A stretch of 64,000 nucleotides of DNA from Phytophthora colocasiae. Its lineage: Eukaryota > Oomycota > Peronosporomycetes > Peronosporales > Peronosporaceae. Where the stretch lies: the NCBI GenBank assembly GCA_018806915.1, contig JAGKQI010000084.1, positions 558,001 to 622,000 on the forward strand. The letters are read 5' to 3'. Positions 19,090 to 29,673 of the stretch are shown here, piece by piece. Every line of letters begins with the position of its first letter. The stretch's first letter is position 1. The notes beneath the pieces were generated by a model that did not search any database, was not told where the DNA came from, and was given only the letters and a program-made list of their open reading frames with translations. The position numbers and the translations under genes are program-made.

Positions 19090-19432
19090 CGGCGGAGGAG
19101 GCCGATTCGCTGCGGAACGCCGTACTCGATGAGTGTGACGAGCGCTATTTGTCGCATCGCGCCTGGTACCAACTCGATCACTCGATCGGTACTCTCGGAG
19201 TCAGACTCAGTCCCTTCAAGGGAACGTCGAGAGTGTTTGGCATTCGCATGCCCGTCTCGCTCATGACATGGAGGAGATTGAAAGCCGGATGGCTTGGCTC
19301 GAAGGTCCTCAGTCCTGACTGCTCGCCTGCACCAGCAGGAGCTTCCAGCTCGCTGAGTTGCGAGGTCAGGTGACGTTGCTGCTGCAGATGACGCAGCCTG
19401 GGCACGTGTCGTCGGTGCCAGCGCCTCCGCGC

Positions 19433-20911
19433 TCACCCCGCGGGGTCCCGATATGGCTTAAGCAAGCCGACGTAGAACACCGGGTGTGTTCGCATCCGCT
19501 TTGGCAAGTCAAGCGTGTATGCCAGGCCCTTCTTGGCCACGACCGTAAATGGTCCGATGAAACGCGGACGCAATTTCGTCTTAAAGACATTTGACACTGC
19601 ATGTGTAGGTAGGTTCTTAGCGTTTAATAAAACCTGGTCACCGACCTTGAATTCCCATACATTGCTTCTACCTTTTGTATCCGCTTGTTCCTTCTGAACG
19701 TCTTGGCTTTCAGCCATCGCGTCACGTACACGGCGTAATACGCTCAATCTCACCGAGAGGAAGTCATCGACTTGTTTACGCACAGCAGAAGGGCTGATAT
19801 CAGCAAGCTCGGAGTCGAGCGACGGCACAGCCTCTCCCCCACCAAGCCCAAGGCTACCGCGTGGCGGAGTGAGCGGAACGCGCGGGTGCGCAAGGTCGTT
19901 CACGTAGAACGGGGTGAAGCCTGTCGAGGCATGCACCGCATTGTTCATGGAGAACTCAACGAGAGGGAGCATAGCGCTCCAACGCTTCGGCGTTTCAGCG
20001 CATACGCTGCGGAGGATGTCCTCCAGAACGCGGTTCACGCGTTCGGTCTGACCGTCGGTCTGCGGATGGTCCGCCGTGGACATGTCCAGTCGAGTGCCCA
20101 GCACCTTGAAGACGGACGTCCAGAAGTGACCCGTGAAACGGGGATCTCGATCCGAGACAATGGTCTCAGGCAGCCCATGCTGGCGGAAGACCCGATCGAT
20201 GAAGATCGTCGCTGTACCAGCACCATCGACGGTGTCCGGCACAGCCGCTAGATGAGCCATCTTGCTCAGACGGTCAACAAAGACCACCACGCCCGTGTTG
20301 CCTGCCGAGTCCTTCGGCAGGCCAAACACAAAGTCCATACTTATGGACTGCCAACACCCAGAGGGTACAGGTAAGCTCGCCAAAGGCGCAGCCGCATGCG
20401 GCGAGGGTTTAACCCGCTGACACGTCTCGCATGTGCGCACATATGTGCTGACCCACTTGTACATCTTCGGCCACCAGTACATGGAGCTCACCGAGCCGTA
20501 CGTCTTCTCGCGACCGAGGTGGCCGCCTGTGGGTGTGTCGTGAGCCTCATAGAGGATACGGTACTTCAGATCCTCATCGTGAGGAACTACCACTCGTGGT
20601 GGGTCATCCTGACCCGTGCTGTAGTACAGCAGACCGCCTTCCAGGCTGTAGCGTTGGAGTCTCGCCTTTAGGCGTCGTGACAGAGTCACCTTTGAGTCTT
20701 TAAACTCATCGCTCCCCAGAGCTTGGAGCAACGCGACACAAGAGTCGTCCTGAGCGTACGCTGCTCGAACCATGTCCGTCACGGACGACGTCACCGAGGT
20801 GACATGAGATAACTCATAGTCCGGGCGACGTGATAACGCGTCAGCGAGGACGTTCTGCCTGCCAGGCTTGTACTTCACCTCGAAGTTATACTCCGCAAGA
20901 AGGAGAGCCAT
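19433..20911 (-). CDS. Gypsy-1 integrase
   Basis: The frame begins in the RNase H tail (EYNFEVKYKPGRQNVLADAL), then the zinc-binding HHCC region (HDTPTGGHLGREKTYGSV ... CETCQRVK) and the DDE core: SISMDFVFGLP, IVSDRDPRFTGHFW, HPQTDGQTERVNRVLED. It ends LLKPYRDPAG. The upstream join to the RT frame is displaced by one base near 20900. Confidence 0.9.
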   Translation of the reverse strand: MALLLAEYNFEVKYKPGRQNVLADALSRRPDYELSHVTSVTSSVTDMVRAAYAQDDSCVALLQALGSDEFKDSKVTLSRRLKARLQRYSLEGGLLYYSTGQDDPPRVVVPHDEDLKYRILYEAHDTPTGGHLGREKTYGSVSSMYWWPKMYKWVSTYVRTCETCQRVKPSPHAAAPLASLPVPSGCWQSISMDFVFGLPKDSAGNTGVVVFVDRLSKMAHLAAVPDTVDGAGTATIFIDRVFRQHGLPETIVSDRDPRFTGHFWTSVFKVLGTRLDMSTADHPQTDGQTERVNRVLEDILRSVCAETPKRWSAMLPLVEFSMNNAVHASTGFTPFYVNDLAHPRVPLTPPRGSLGLGGGEAVPSLDSELADISPSAVRKQVDDFLSVRLSVLRRVRDAMAESQDVQKEQADTKGRSNVWEFKVGDQVLLNAKNLPTHAVSNVFKTKLRPRFIGPFTVVAKKGLAYTLDLPKRMRTHPVFYVGLLKPYRDPAG

Positions 20912-22710
20912 CGGGCCATCCTCTGCGAGAGGTGAGGCGACTGCGTCGCTGTGCGTAGTGACGCATGATCCGTGTAGATCACAAACGGCTTGGAGCCGAG
21001 CAGGTGAACCCTGAATTTGACGAGAGCGTACTTCATCGCAAGTAGCTCCTTGTCATGAACTGGATAGTTCTTCTCAGCAGCCTTGAGCTGTCGCGACTCA
21101 AACGCAATGACGCGTTCGCGCCCTTCGGCGTCCGCTTGTAGCAAAGCACTGCCGATGGCAAAGTCCGAGGCGTCACAGACGACGATGAACGGACGAGCGG
21201 GGTCTGGCAGCGCCAGTATCGGTGCCTGAAGCAGGCTATCCTTGATACAAGTGAACGCATTCTCGTGCTCGGCACGCCATACCCACTCGGCATCCTTCTT
21301 AAGGAGATCCGTCAGTGGCCGAGCCAACTCAGCGTAGTTCTCGCTGTACTTGTGCAAGTAGTTGGCCAAACCCAGCCACTTACGCAAGTCCTTCTGGTTC
21401 AAGGGAACCGGCCAATCCACAATGGCCTTGACCTTTGCTGGATCAGCACGAAGGCCATGCTTCCCAATGAAGCACCCTAGGAAGGGGATTTCTTCCGCGC
21501 CAAAGACGCACTTGTCTGCGTTGGCGTACAGCTTGTTCGTGCGCATGCACTCGAGCACAGCTCTCACGTGTTCCACGTGCACCTCAACGTCAGTCTTGCC
21601 GTGTTCGGCCTGACTGTGGACGAACACGTCGTCAAAGTACGTTTGTGCGAATGCCCGTAGGGGCCTGAACAGCTGCGTCACTAGACGATTGAACGTTGCG
21701 GGCGCGTTCGAGAGCCCTTGGGGCATGACGAGCCACTCCCAGAGCATACCGCTCGGGGTGCTCACCGCTGTAAGCGGAATATCACTGGCTCGCATGAGCA
21801 GCTGATAGTACCCATCGACTAAGTCGAGTGCACTGTACATGGTGCAACCCACCATGTTGTTCTGAAGAACATCCTTCCTAGGAATCGGCGTCTGCGCCGG
21901 AATCGTGGCAGTGTTGAGCTTGTTAAAAGCGTGAACGATACGCCACTTGCCATTCGGCTTTCTGACACAGAATGTTGGCGCGGAATGCGGAGACTTGCTC
22001 TCGCGCACGAGACCCGCCGCGTGCTTCGCACGGAAGAAGGCGTCAATGACGTCGCATTGCTCTTTAGGAAGAGGCCACTGTCGGGTCACGCAGTACTTAG
22101 TTCCGGGAACTAAGTCGATCTCATGACGAACGCCTCGGTCGGGAGGCAGGCCACTCGGTGGTTCCTTCGAGACAACGTCTCCATATTCCTTCAGCAAGGA
22201 GTGGAAGGGATCCGAGGGATTCTTGAGGATCTCCGATCCACTCCTGGCGTTCAACGCCTTCTTGACTTCGGCCAAGACGGACTCGTCAACGAGGGACGAC
22301 GAGTTTAACTCCTCCTCAGGTCGAACGATGACCACCTCGGCGAATTCGCCAGCCTTCAAGGCATCGCCAAAGTCGGCGAAGGACATCTCTTCTAGCTCAA
22401 GGAGCTTGTCAACACTTGGCAAGTCGTCCAGCAGGACACTGCCTTCGGCACTACCGCCCACTCCATCAACCAGAGTGTATAGCTGCCCACAGCCCTCCGG
22501 TGCGTCGGCACTTGACGTCACGGATGACTCAGACGCAGAGCGTCTCGCCCGAAGGGCCTTACGACGTCTTCGCCTAGCCGAAGATCGTCTACTCGACGGA
22601 GTACGTGCCGTCGCACAAGTTTCGGCCTCTCTCGGCCCAGTGTCAGGACACTCAGCGATCCACTCGGTCGACGACCGATGCCGCTCAGCGGAGTACGTGC
22701 CGCTGCACAA
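20875..22710 (-). CDS. Gypsy-1 reverse transcriptase and RNase H
   Basis: RT motifs in order: KYCVTRQWPLPKEQCDVIDA, GKWRIVHAFNKLN, YSALDLVDGYYQLLM, MPQGLSNAPATFNRLV, then the catalytic YFDDVFVHS. The RNase H core starts FIVVCDASDFAIGSALLQAD and reaches PVHDKELLAMKYALVKFRVH, FVIYTDHASLRT. The N-terminal 150 residues overlap the protease frame in another phase. Confidence 0.92.
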   Translation of the reverse strand: MCSGTYSAERHRSSTEWIAECPDTGPREAETCATARTPSSRRSSARRRRRKALRARRSASESSVTSSADAPEGCGQLYTLVDGVGGSAEGSVLLDDLPSVDKLLELEEMSFADFGDALKAGEFAEVVIVRPEEELNSSSLVDESVLAEVKKALNARSGSEILKNPSDPFHSLLKEYGDVVSKEPPSGLPPDRGVRHEIDLVPGTKYCVTRQWPLPKEQCDVIDAFFRAKHAAGLVRESKSPHSAPTFCVRKPNGKWRIVHAFNKLNTATIPAQTPIPRKDVLQNNMVGCTMYSALDLVDGYYQLLMRASDIPLTAVSTPSGMLWEWLVMPQGLSNAPATFNRLVTQLFRPLRAFAQTYFDDVFVHSQAEHGKTDVEVHVEHVRAVLECMRTNKLYANADKCVFGAEEIPFLGCFIGKHGLRADPAKVKAIVDWPVPLNQKDLRKWLGLANYLHKYSENYAELARPLTDLLKKDAEWVWRAEHENAFTCIKDSLLQAPILALPDPARPFIVVCDASDFAIGSALLQADAEGRERVIAFESRQLKAAEKNYPVHDKELLAMKYALVKFRVHLLGSKPFVIYTDHASLRTATQSPHLSQRMARWLSFLRSITSR

Positions 22711-23510
22711 TCAATGACCGTAACAGGTCCAGTGTCAGAGACACTCAGCGATCGACTTGGTCCACGACCAGTATCACTCGACGGAGTACGTGCCGCCCCA
22801 CAGTTCACGGCCTGGTAAGGCCCGATGCCATCGGCATCCAGTGACAGTCCATGACCGGCGTCACTCGGGTTACGTGAGCTTTGCCCACACGTTGACTCAC
22901 TGCCAACCAGCGCTATGCGCTCAACAGGGCTGCGATCCTCGCACTCGGTGCTGTCCACTAACTCGGACACACCGACTTCCAGCATCATTGCCGACTCGGC
23001 TCGATGCTCGCGCCAATAGCGCTTCTGCTTCCTAGCAGAGGTGGGTTCATGACTCGCCAAAGCTCCACTAGGAGAGAAGTGCGTAGCACCTAAGGTCTTC
23101 GACCTCCAGTCGATCCATGGCTCGTGGCGCTCCAGCCACGCCATACCAAGGATGAGGTCGTACCTCGAATCCAGGTCCAAGACCAAGCAGCGTTCCACGC
23201 TGTCGAAGTCCAGGAACTTCAGCCGTAGGTCCATGGGGACCTTGGCTGCCGTGACACGGACGCCCGTCGCTGAACGGACAGTGACGGTGTCACCTCTTCG
23301 CGCTCGAAGCGCCTCAGCATATTGCTGACTACCCTCAACGGTGGAGCGTCTGACGTAGTTGCCAGACGCTCCTGAATCGATCAACACGATCCACGGCTTC
23401 TCGAAGCCCTTCACGTCCACATGGACGACCAGCAAGCCCTGCTTGCTCACACGTTCCGTGTTCAAGAGCACGGAGCTCTTCGGGGCTGAGCCCCAGTGCC
23501 TCTCACGCAC
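22518..23510 (-). CDS. Gypsy-1 aspartic protease region
   Basis: Contains WIVLIDSGASGNYVRRS, the retroviral-type D-S/T-G active site, and the downstream YDLILGMAWLERHEPWIDW pattern typical of Gypsy proteases. The part past residue 200 is low-complexity and overlaps the RT frame, so the natural frame switch is within about 22700-22900. Confidence 0.85.
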   Translation of the reverse strand: MRERHWGSAPKSSVLLNTERVSKQGLLVVHVDVKGFEKPWIVLIDSGASGNYVRRSTVEGSQQYAEALRARRGDTVTVRSATGVRVTAAKVPMDLRLKFLDFDSVERCLVLDLDSRYDLILGMAWLERHEPWIDWRSKTLGATHFSPSGALASHEPTSARKQKRYWREHRAESAMMLEVGVSELVDSTECEDRSPVERIALVGSESTCGQSSRNPSDAGHGLSLDADGIGPYQAVNCGAARTPSSDTGRGPSRSLSVSDTGPVTVIDCAAARTPLSGIGRRPSGSLSVLTLGRERPKLVRRHVLRRVDDLRLGEDVVRPFGRDALRLSHP

Positions 23511-23548
23511 TGCAGAACTCAGTTCTTCCCCAGTAGACCGCCCCGCGT

Positions 23549-24526
23549 CTACTGGGAGCCGTCGTTTCCCTGGGCAGAGCCCAAAGCGGGACCCGCGACA
23601 GGGTTGCGACCAGTCTGGCCGGCGCGCTCTTTGCGCAGAGGGCAGTTAGGCCTCAGGTGTGTGGGACTACCACACGTGTAGCACCGACGAGTGCTCATAC
23701 GCTGCACCGCAGCTCGTAGCTCGGCTACTTCATCTTCTGCATAGCTGAGGTCCATGGGCTCGGGTCCCCCGGACCCTGTGCTGTTAGCACCGACCCTCGA
23801 CAACTTAAAGTTGTGTTCAGCATTCAATGCCACGCTGACAGCGTCCTCGAAGGTGCGAGGATTCTGACGGAATGCCTCCGTCCTGGCCACGCCAGCTCTC
23901 AAACCTTCCATGAAGATAGTCACGGTGACCACCTCAGGTAGAGGGTCGGCAGCCATACCGGCAATGAGTGTGCGCAGCTCTTGGACATAGTCCACCAGGT
24001 CCTTCTTGCCCTGTCGGCAAGCAAGGAAGCGTGATCGCACGCGATACGCCTGGTTAGGCGGAGCAAACACTTGCGTAAGCTTGACCTTAAGCTCACCCCA
24101 AGTGGGGAAGGCCATTTCTACCGACGTCCCAGACGTCAAGGCCCATTCTCGTGCTCGTCCTTCGAGCTTAGATATGGCGAACGCCACGCGTTTGCCTTCC
24201 AACTGGAGCATAGCAGCCCCCATGGCCATCTCGACCTCTCGGGTCCACAATAGGAGGTTCTCTCCTTCGTGCCCGTGAAAGGTCTTCACGCTGAGCGTGA
24301 CGGGCTTAGCTCTCGGAGCGGGATTAACTCCTTTTACATTCCGCTGAATGTGCTCAACGAGAGCGTTCTCGTACGAGGCAAATGCCTCCAGGCGCGCGTT
24401 GACGGCCTCCGGCCCTTGAGACGCAAGATGCGCCATACCTTCAGGGCCCAGCAAGGACGTAAGCTTGTTAAGCGTGTCCCGCTGACTCGGAGTCAAGTGA
24501 GCGTATGCTTCTGGCTCCATTCTCAC
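23549..24526 (-). CDS. Gypsy-1 Gag (capsid/nucleocapsid)
   Basis: 325 residues starting [20 protein letters not shown]. The retrotransposon-gag core ([37 protein letters not shown]) precedes [20 protein letters not shown] and a CCHC knuckle, [14 protein letters not shown]. It should form the particle shell and bind RNA. Confidence 0.9.
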   Translation of the reverse strand: MRMEPEAYAHLTPSQRDTLNKLTSLLGPEGMAHLASQGPEAVNARLEAFASYENALVEHIQRNVKGVNPAPRAKPVTLSVKTFHGHEGENLLLWTREVEMAMGAAMLQLEGKRVAFAISKLEGRAREWALTSGTSVEMAFPTWGELKVKLTQVFAPPNQAYRVRSRFLACRQGKKDLVDYVQELRTLIAGMAADPLPEVVTVTIFMEGLRAGVARTEAFRQNPRTFEDAVSVALNAEHNFKLSRVGANSTGSGGPEPMDLSYAEDEVAELRAAVQRMSTRRCYTCGSPTHLRPNCPLRKERAGQTGRNPVAGPALGSAQGNDGSQ

Positions 24527-24577
24527 AGAGAAACAGTCTTCAACTCAGGAGTTGGATTGACTACAAGTGCTACCAGA

Positions 24578-24989
24578 TGCAGCGGGGCTGCGTAGGTGTG
24601 CACGGCACAGAGGAAGTTGGGTTGACTCGTAGAGTCCTGCTTGCAAGGCACTAGCCTTCGGTTCTATACAAGAACCAAGTAGTCCACTAAATACGGGACT
24701 CTCACAATCAGTGTCCCTATAATAAAGGAACTAACACTAATTATGTAAAATGCAAACTGATTTTTATTTATTTTATTGCCCTAATCCTGAATGTAACGGA
24801 TTTAGTATCTAACATACTAAATCCTAATCAAATGTAATGTGTGGCTCTGAGCTAACAGCCAGCAACTGGCTACATATGTGACGTGTGAGAAACACTATGT
24901 GTTGTACACGGATCTGTGACTTGTGACCTGGATGGTGTATACCACACCTATTGTAGCCAAGGCGCGCAGCGCCGTGTAACCCCGTTACA
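24578..24989 (-). repeat. Gypsy-1 5' LTR
   Basis: 412 bp, near-identical to 17114-17525. The primer-binding site lies just below 24578, and the CATTT duplication at 24990-24994. Confidence 0.9.
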
Positions 24990-24994
24990 CATTT

Positions 24995-26247
24995 CCCCAG
25001 TCAGAGTCACAATATCCATCCACAACCAGCTCTGGCTTCTGCTTTCCAGTTTTCTCCCTGGAGTACACTATTCCTAGCGTCTTGGTTCCGATGAGGTACC
25101 GCAGTACTCTCTTGGCTGCACCGATATGCTGCTGTGTAGGATTCTGTACGTATCGACTGAGCTGACCAACCACAAACGCGATATCAGGTCTCGTGCAGGT
25201 TGTCAAGTACATCAAAGATCCGATCAGCTCACGATATGGAAACGTCTTGCCATTTGCAGCCACCTGCTTCCGTTGGTCTGTGTCGGTGTCTTTCACCGTC
25301 AAACGCATGTTTGTCTCCATCGGGATTCTACTGGGATGAGCGTCAGTAAAGTTGAACCGCTCAATGACCTCCTCGCAGTACTTGGTCTGATGTATCTTAA
25401 TTGAATCTTCGTTCTGCTCCACCTGGACTCCTAAGTAAGTGTTGAGTAGGCCCTGGTCCTTGAGGCCGTAGTCCATGTCGAGTTTCTCGAACATCTTCTC
25501 CTTGAACTCCTCGTTCTTGGTTGCACACAAGATGTCGTCGACATAGAGAAGAACAATGGCGAACTCGCCGTCTTTGTCGTAGAAGTACAAGCAAGGCTCA
25601 GTCTTGCACTGCTTGAACCCGTAGTTCACGAACCAGTTATTCACTTCTGAATTCCACTCTCTCCCGGACTGCCGTAGCCCGTATAGTGCTTTGTTGATGA
25701 TGTAAATCATCCCGCCATCCTCGCACGGATAGCCTTCGACCTCCTCCAGATACTGCTTAATGCCTAGCGCAGCATTGAGGTAGGCTGTGTTTATATCTCC
25801 TTGGTAGATCACCAGGTTCAGAAGAATGCACACTGCAACAAACATTCTGAATGTCGCCATGCGAGCGACCGGCGAGAATGTGTCTGTGAAATCAATTCCG
25901 AAACGCTGCTTATCACCTCGAGCCACGACTCGTGCTTTGAAGGTCACAATGTAGCCTAAGTGATCCGTCTTCACGTCGAAAACCCACATTGTCTTGATGG
26001 CATGCTGTCCTGCCGGCATATCCGATCTTGGAATCTGCTTCAGCACATCCTTGGACTTCAGTGCAGCCATCTCCTTGTCCATAGCCTCTTTCCAGAAACT
26101 CGATTGTTTTGACCTCATTTGCTTCTCTGTAGTTCCTGGGTATTTTGATGTCACTAGCCCGTAAACCACCCTTGCCGCGTCGATCCGCATGCAGCGCTTT
26201 GAACGCCGAACAAACCTCAAAATCTTCGAACGGTTTACGCTCAGCAA
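24995..26247 (-). CDS. Copia-1 reverse transcriptase
   Basis: Copia RT (RVT_2 type): AIKTMWVFDVKTDHLGYIVT, FKARVVARGDKQRFGIDFTD TFSPVARMATFR, YQGDINTAYLNA, YIINKALYGLRQSGREWN and the catalytic LLYVDDILCA. It runs into ELIGSLMYLTTCTRPDIAF and GYCDSDWGN, where Gypsy-1 interrupts it. The join with the integrase frame needs a shift near 26130. Confidence 0.92.
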
Positions 26248-28729
26248 TTTCTCGGAGTCCAGCTCGTCTTGCTGCTATCACTCGCTGTGCGTTCACCTTG
26301 GTACGCTTCCGGTCTTGTGTGCAGCGAACCTCTTCGTCCCTAGGATGTACTTTTCCCACTAGCATCTGCTGAGGAAATCCAAGAACATCATCCCGGACTG
26401 GGATCTGTATTGTTTGCCTTGGAGGATCATCTACTTCGTCACTCAGGTTGCTGTTCCACTCAGCTTCATGTTCATCACTCGGGTCAAACAAGAAATCGCA
26501 TCCATTCTCGTCACTCTCCACATCTTCTGAGACTGAAACAAGGTCTGTAACGTGATTAGCAACATCTTCTTGTTCAAACTCAATGAATTCTCCGCCTGCA
26601 AAATCGTCATCACCGTCAAATTCACAATTATCGTGTTCACTCACTGCCGCATCGGCATCGTCATCGCTCTCGACTTGAGCATCGTCAAAATCAACGTCCT
26701 CGCTCTCGATGCTCACTTGAGCATCGTCAAAATCACCGTCATGTTCACGATGTTCATCCTCGTTCTCATGTCCCTCGGTGCTGGCATCGTCTTCGCCCTC
26801 CTGCGTTTGAACTAACGCAAGCTCGTAGTCCGGCATGGAACTATTCTCCAACATGTCTTGCCATACTTGTTGGTCTTCATCGGCCAGTTTGCTGCTTGGC
26901 GTGCTACTTGGTGCATCCTCGAATGTAGGTAGTACACTGTTCTGTACCATCTCATTCCACTGAGTCGCTCTCTCGGCATCCAGCTCTTCACTCTCAGCCA
27001 CACTGACCATGTCCACGTTACTGTCTTCGCGAACTGAATCTGCATCACACTCCGCGTGTTGTGAAGATTCTTCACTGTCACTATCTACATCGTCAAAGTA
27101 GCCATCTTCGACAAACTCTGTAAACGTTTGCAGCCATTTGTTCACTTTGGCCTTGAACGTACCGCCGTATCTGTCCTTATACTTAATTGACTCGTTCACT
27201 TTCACGTCTGCAACGAAGCCTTTCTGATGCTCCGTAGGGAAATACACTTGACAACCCACAACATCTTCCTGGTAGCCGATAAGAAATCCCACCTTGCAGT
27301 TCACAGCCAACTTCGTAACCTTGGCGACCGGAGTGTGGCAATACACCAGTGAACCAAAAGTCCGGATATGATGAAGATCCGGTTTCGTTCCATACACCAT
27401 TTCATACGGCGTACGGCCAGCTCCCTTACAGAAAACTCTGTTCTTGATGTAGACTGCAGTCTGTAGGGCATGTGTCCAGAACGATCTCGGTAACCCCGAG
27501 TCGTGCATCATAGTCTTGACCATACTGATCAGCGTCTGGTGAGTCCGCTCTACCAGGTTCAACTGTGACGATTTAGGACCAACTTTGGTGTAGAACAATT
27601 CCACCATCTTGTCTGCGTACCAACGCTCCATTGCATTGTTGCAAAACTCCTTGCCTTTGTCCGTTAGCACCTCCTTCACGGGTCCAACCACTTCGTCGTC
27701 TTTATCGTGAGTCTCGGCACACCACTGGCGAGTCACAACTGTGTCCACCCGGCGTCCGTGTTTCCGTTCGGCCCACGCGATATACTGCTTCATGTATTCG
27801 TTCACTTCCCCTTCTGTCTTAGACTTCAACAGGTACGTGGTCACGAAGCGAGAGAATCCGTCCATAATGACCAACACTGCACTGTACTGTGTCCCATTGT
27901 GTAGTCCAGGAATCAATAAGTCAGCGAAGATCATGTCATTCACCTTCTCAATGTTTCGCTCGAGCTTCTTGCAAAATGTCTTACGTCTCTGCTTGCCGAA
28001 ATGACAGTCAGCGCAATCCATTTCCCCACGTTTCTTTAGCATGATGCCCTTGGCCATCCCGCGATCAACCATCAGGCGTATGTACTCTGGACAAGTGTGT
28101 CCGAGGCGCGTGTGCCAGACGTCAAGATCCTCAACTCCATCAGTCACTGCAAAATTTGCCAGTACACGCTTCTTAACTGCTGCAGTCTTCTTGCTGTTGA
28201 CTTTGACACCGCCAATATTGTGCACTTCGAAAGTCCATAAGCGATGGTCTTGTTTCGTTCGAATCACCTCTGTACCATCCTTTGACATGCCAAAAATCAT
28301 TGCCTCCTGATCCCAAGACATCTTGAATCCCTGCTCCAATGCTTGTCCCGGCGAGAACAGGTTGCATCCAGCCGCAGGTACATATAGTACATCCTCCACG
28401 AAAACGAAAACCATCTCTTCATCAATCATACTGGCTAGTAGAATCGTTCCAAATCCTTCTGCTTGGGCATCAACACCATCAGCAAACCCTGATATTGTCG
28501 GGTTCCAGTCACTGTCCTCCATGCTGTTCAGCACAGTAAAGTATTCCTTGCTTGTCACAATGTGAGCGTTGGTCCCGCTATCGAAGTACCAACGGCTTGG
28601 ATCGTAGTTCTTAGCGACGCGCTTCACTACTTCTCCCACCACCACGTCACGTTTGTGTGCGAGGTTGACAACTTCATCTGCGTTTTGTGAGGTCACTTCT
28701 TCCACAGACTTCTCACCAATGCGTGCCAT
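25913..28729 (-). CDS. Copia-1 protease and integrase
   Basis: Protease motif WYFDSGTNAHIV near the start, then the GAG-pre-integrase zinc site (WHTRLGHTCPEYI ... CADCHFGKQRR) and integrase core: FADLLIPGLHN, DGFSRFVTTYLL, VLTDKGKEFCNNAMERW, NLVERTHQTLISMV. A long acidic linker (about residues 590-790) separates integrase from RT. The last 100 codons drift out of frame. Confidence 0.9.
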   Translation of the reverse strand: MARIGEKSVEEVTSQNADEVVNLAHKRDVVVGEVVKRVAKNYDPSRWYFDSGTNAHIVTSKEYFTVLNSMEDSDWNPTISGFADGVDAQAEGFGTILLASMIDEEMVFVFVEDVLYVPAAGCNLFSPGQALEQGFKMSWDQEAMIFGMSKDGTEVIRTKQDHRLWTFEVHNIGGVKVNSKKTAAVKKRVLANFAVTDGVEDLDVWHTRLGHTCPEYIRLMVDRGMAKGIMLKKRGEMDCADCHFGKQRRKTFCKKLERNIEKVNDMIFADLLIPGLHNGTQYSAVLVIMDGFSRFVTTYLLKSKTEGEVNEYMKQYIAWAERKHGRRVDTVVTRQWCAETHDKDDEVVGPVKEVLTDKGKEFCNNAMERWYADKMVELFYTKVGPKSSQLNLVERTHQTLISMVKTMMHDSGLPRSFWTHALQTAVYIKNRVFCKGAGRTPYEMVYGTKPDLHHIRTFGSLVYCHTPVAKVTKLAVNCKVGFLIGYQEDVVGCQVYFPTEHQKGFVADVKVNESIKYKDRYGGTFKAKVNKWLQTFTEFVEDGYFDDVDSDSEESSQHAECDADSVREDSNVDMVSVAESEELDAERATQWNEMVQNSVLPTFEDAPSSTPSSKLADEDQQVWQDMLENSSMPDYELALVQTQEGEDDASTEGHENEDEHREHDGDFDDAQVSIESEDVDFDDAQVESDDDADAAVSEHDNCEFDGDDDFAGGEFIEFEQEDVANHVTDLVSVSEDVESDENGCDFLFDPSDEHEAEWNSNLSDEVDDPPRQTIQIPVRDDVLGFPQQMLVGKVHPRDEEVRCTQDRKRTKVNAQRVIAARRAGLREIAERKPFEDFEVCSAFKALHADRRGKGGLRASDIKIPRNYREANEVKTIEFLERGYGQGDGCTEVQGCAEADSKIGYAGRTACHQDNVGFRREDGSLRLHCDLQSTSRGSR

Positions 28730-29605
28730 CTTGGCCTGTCCATTCTTCTTGGCGCCAGTTTCTCCTCCAGCTCTGGGCAGTTGCTCTTATAGTGGCCTTT
28801 GACACCACAATTAAAACACTCGATCTCTGTCTTCGGTGTCTTCTTCTTAGTTGAGTCACCAGAAGGTTTGTTGCTGCTGTCTTTCTGGTTTCCTGAAGAA
28901 CTTACTTTCTTCTTGGAGCCTTGATTATTCCCAAATGCATTCTTCTCCCAGTCCTTGCTACGAGACTCAGCCGTGAGAATCAATTCTCGCAACAACTCAG
29001 GTGTGTATTTGCCCATATTGGAGCTAAATAGCACTTTTCTTCGGAGTTCGTTGTAGCAAATTTGTGTCAGGAGACTTCTTGTAACATATCCACCATCTGG
29101 AGAGGTCGCTCAGTGGCGAGCCGAGCTCGTCGAGTTCGTTCTTGATGCGAAACATGGTGTACAAGTGTGCACGCACGTCACCATTCGTGCGCAGATGAGT
29201 CAGTGTGCAGCTCTCCTTGTAAGCGGTACACTTTCTGCGCCTTGGTGGCATCGTTGTTCTTTCCTTCGTAGATCTTGCACAGCTCAGCCCACATGTCGGT
29301 ACCATTCTTCTGGTCCATCAACTGCTGAGCGAGTGTGGTCTTCAACAGGCCATGATCAGCATCTGGATCTTGGCTTGCTTCTTGGTGTGCTCATCCTTCT
29401 CGTCTTGACTCCACTGGTCGTCTTCCTTGACCACCGGTCGCGATCTGCTCGAAGCAAGTCTCTCTGGAACGCCACAGTCATGGCTTTCTTGTGAAGGCCA
29501 GTTCTCTCCGTCCCAATGCACTGGGTTTGCCGGACGAGTTGATGTGGAACTTCTTGTCCTTGTTGCTTTTGCGTCTGTCGTCGTCTGAGTCGCTTGAGGA
29601 TGGCA
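28693..29605 (-). pseudogene. Copia-1 Gag, broken by frameshifts
   Basis: Gag starts at the ATG at 29605 (MPSSSDSDDDRRKS) and passes through at least three frames: HWDGENWPSQESHDC near 29500, TMFRIKNELDELGSPLSDL near 29120, and the nucleocapsid at 28693-29034 with CFNCGVKGHYKSNC. The multiple breaks contrast with the identical LTRs. Confidence 0.75.
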
Positions 29606-29660
29606 TCTTGTTGTGGTAGTGTTGTTTACCGATGTGTAGCGTAGGTCGTAGCTTGGGTTT

Positions 29661-29673
29661 GGGCTCATAACCC
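29661..29673 (-). other. Copia-1 primer-binding site (half-tRNA initiator Met)
   Basis: The plus strand reads GGGCTCATAACCC directly against the LTR, matching the anticodon stem-loop of eukaryotic initiator tRNA-Met. Drosophila copia and yeast Ty5 prime from this internal half-tRNA. Confidence 0.8.

Larger units (their letters stand above)
17114..24989 (-). mobile_element. Gypsy-1 chromodomain LTR retrotransposon (7.9 kb)
   Basis: Minus-strand element with 412-bp LTRs at 17114-17525 and 24578-24989; I found one difference (an A/G near 17333), about 99.8% identity. It is flanked by CATTT. The primer site next to the 5' LTR reads TGGTAGCACTTGT on the minus strand; the polypurine tract GGTGGGGGAGGG abuts the 3' LTR. 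Coding order is gag, protease, RT, RNase H, integrase, chromodomain, that of a chromovirus. Frames are interrupted between RNase H and integrase and between integrase and chromodomain. It lies inside Copia-1 RNase H. Confidence 0.95.

Noticed and set aside
29659..29673. Possible tRNA initiator-Met fragment
   Set aside because: Only the anticodon arm matches, and it abuts an LTR exactly; it is the retrotransposon primer site.
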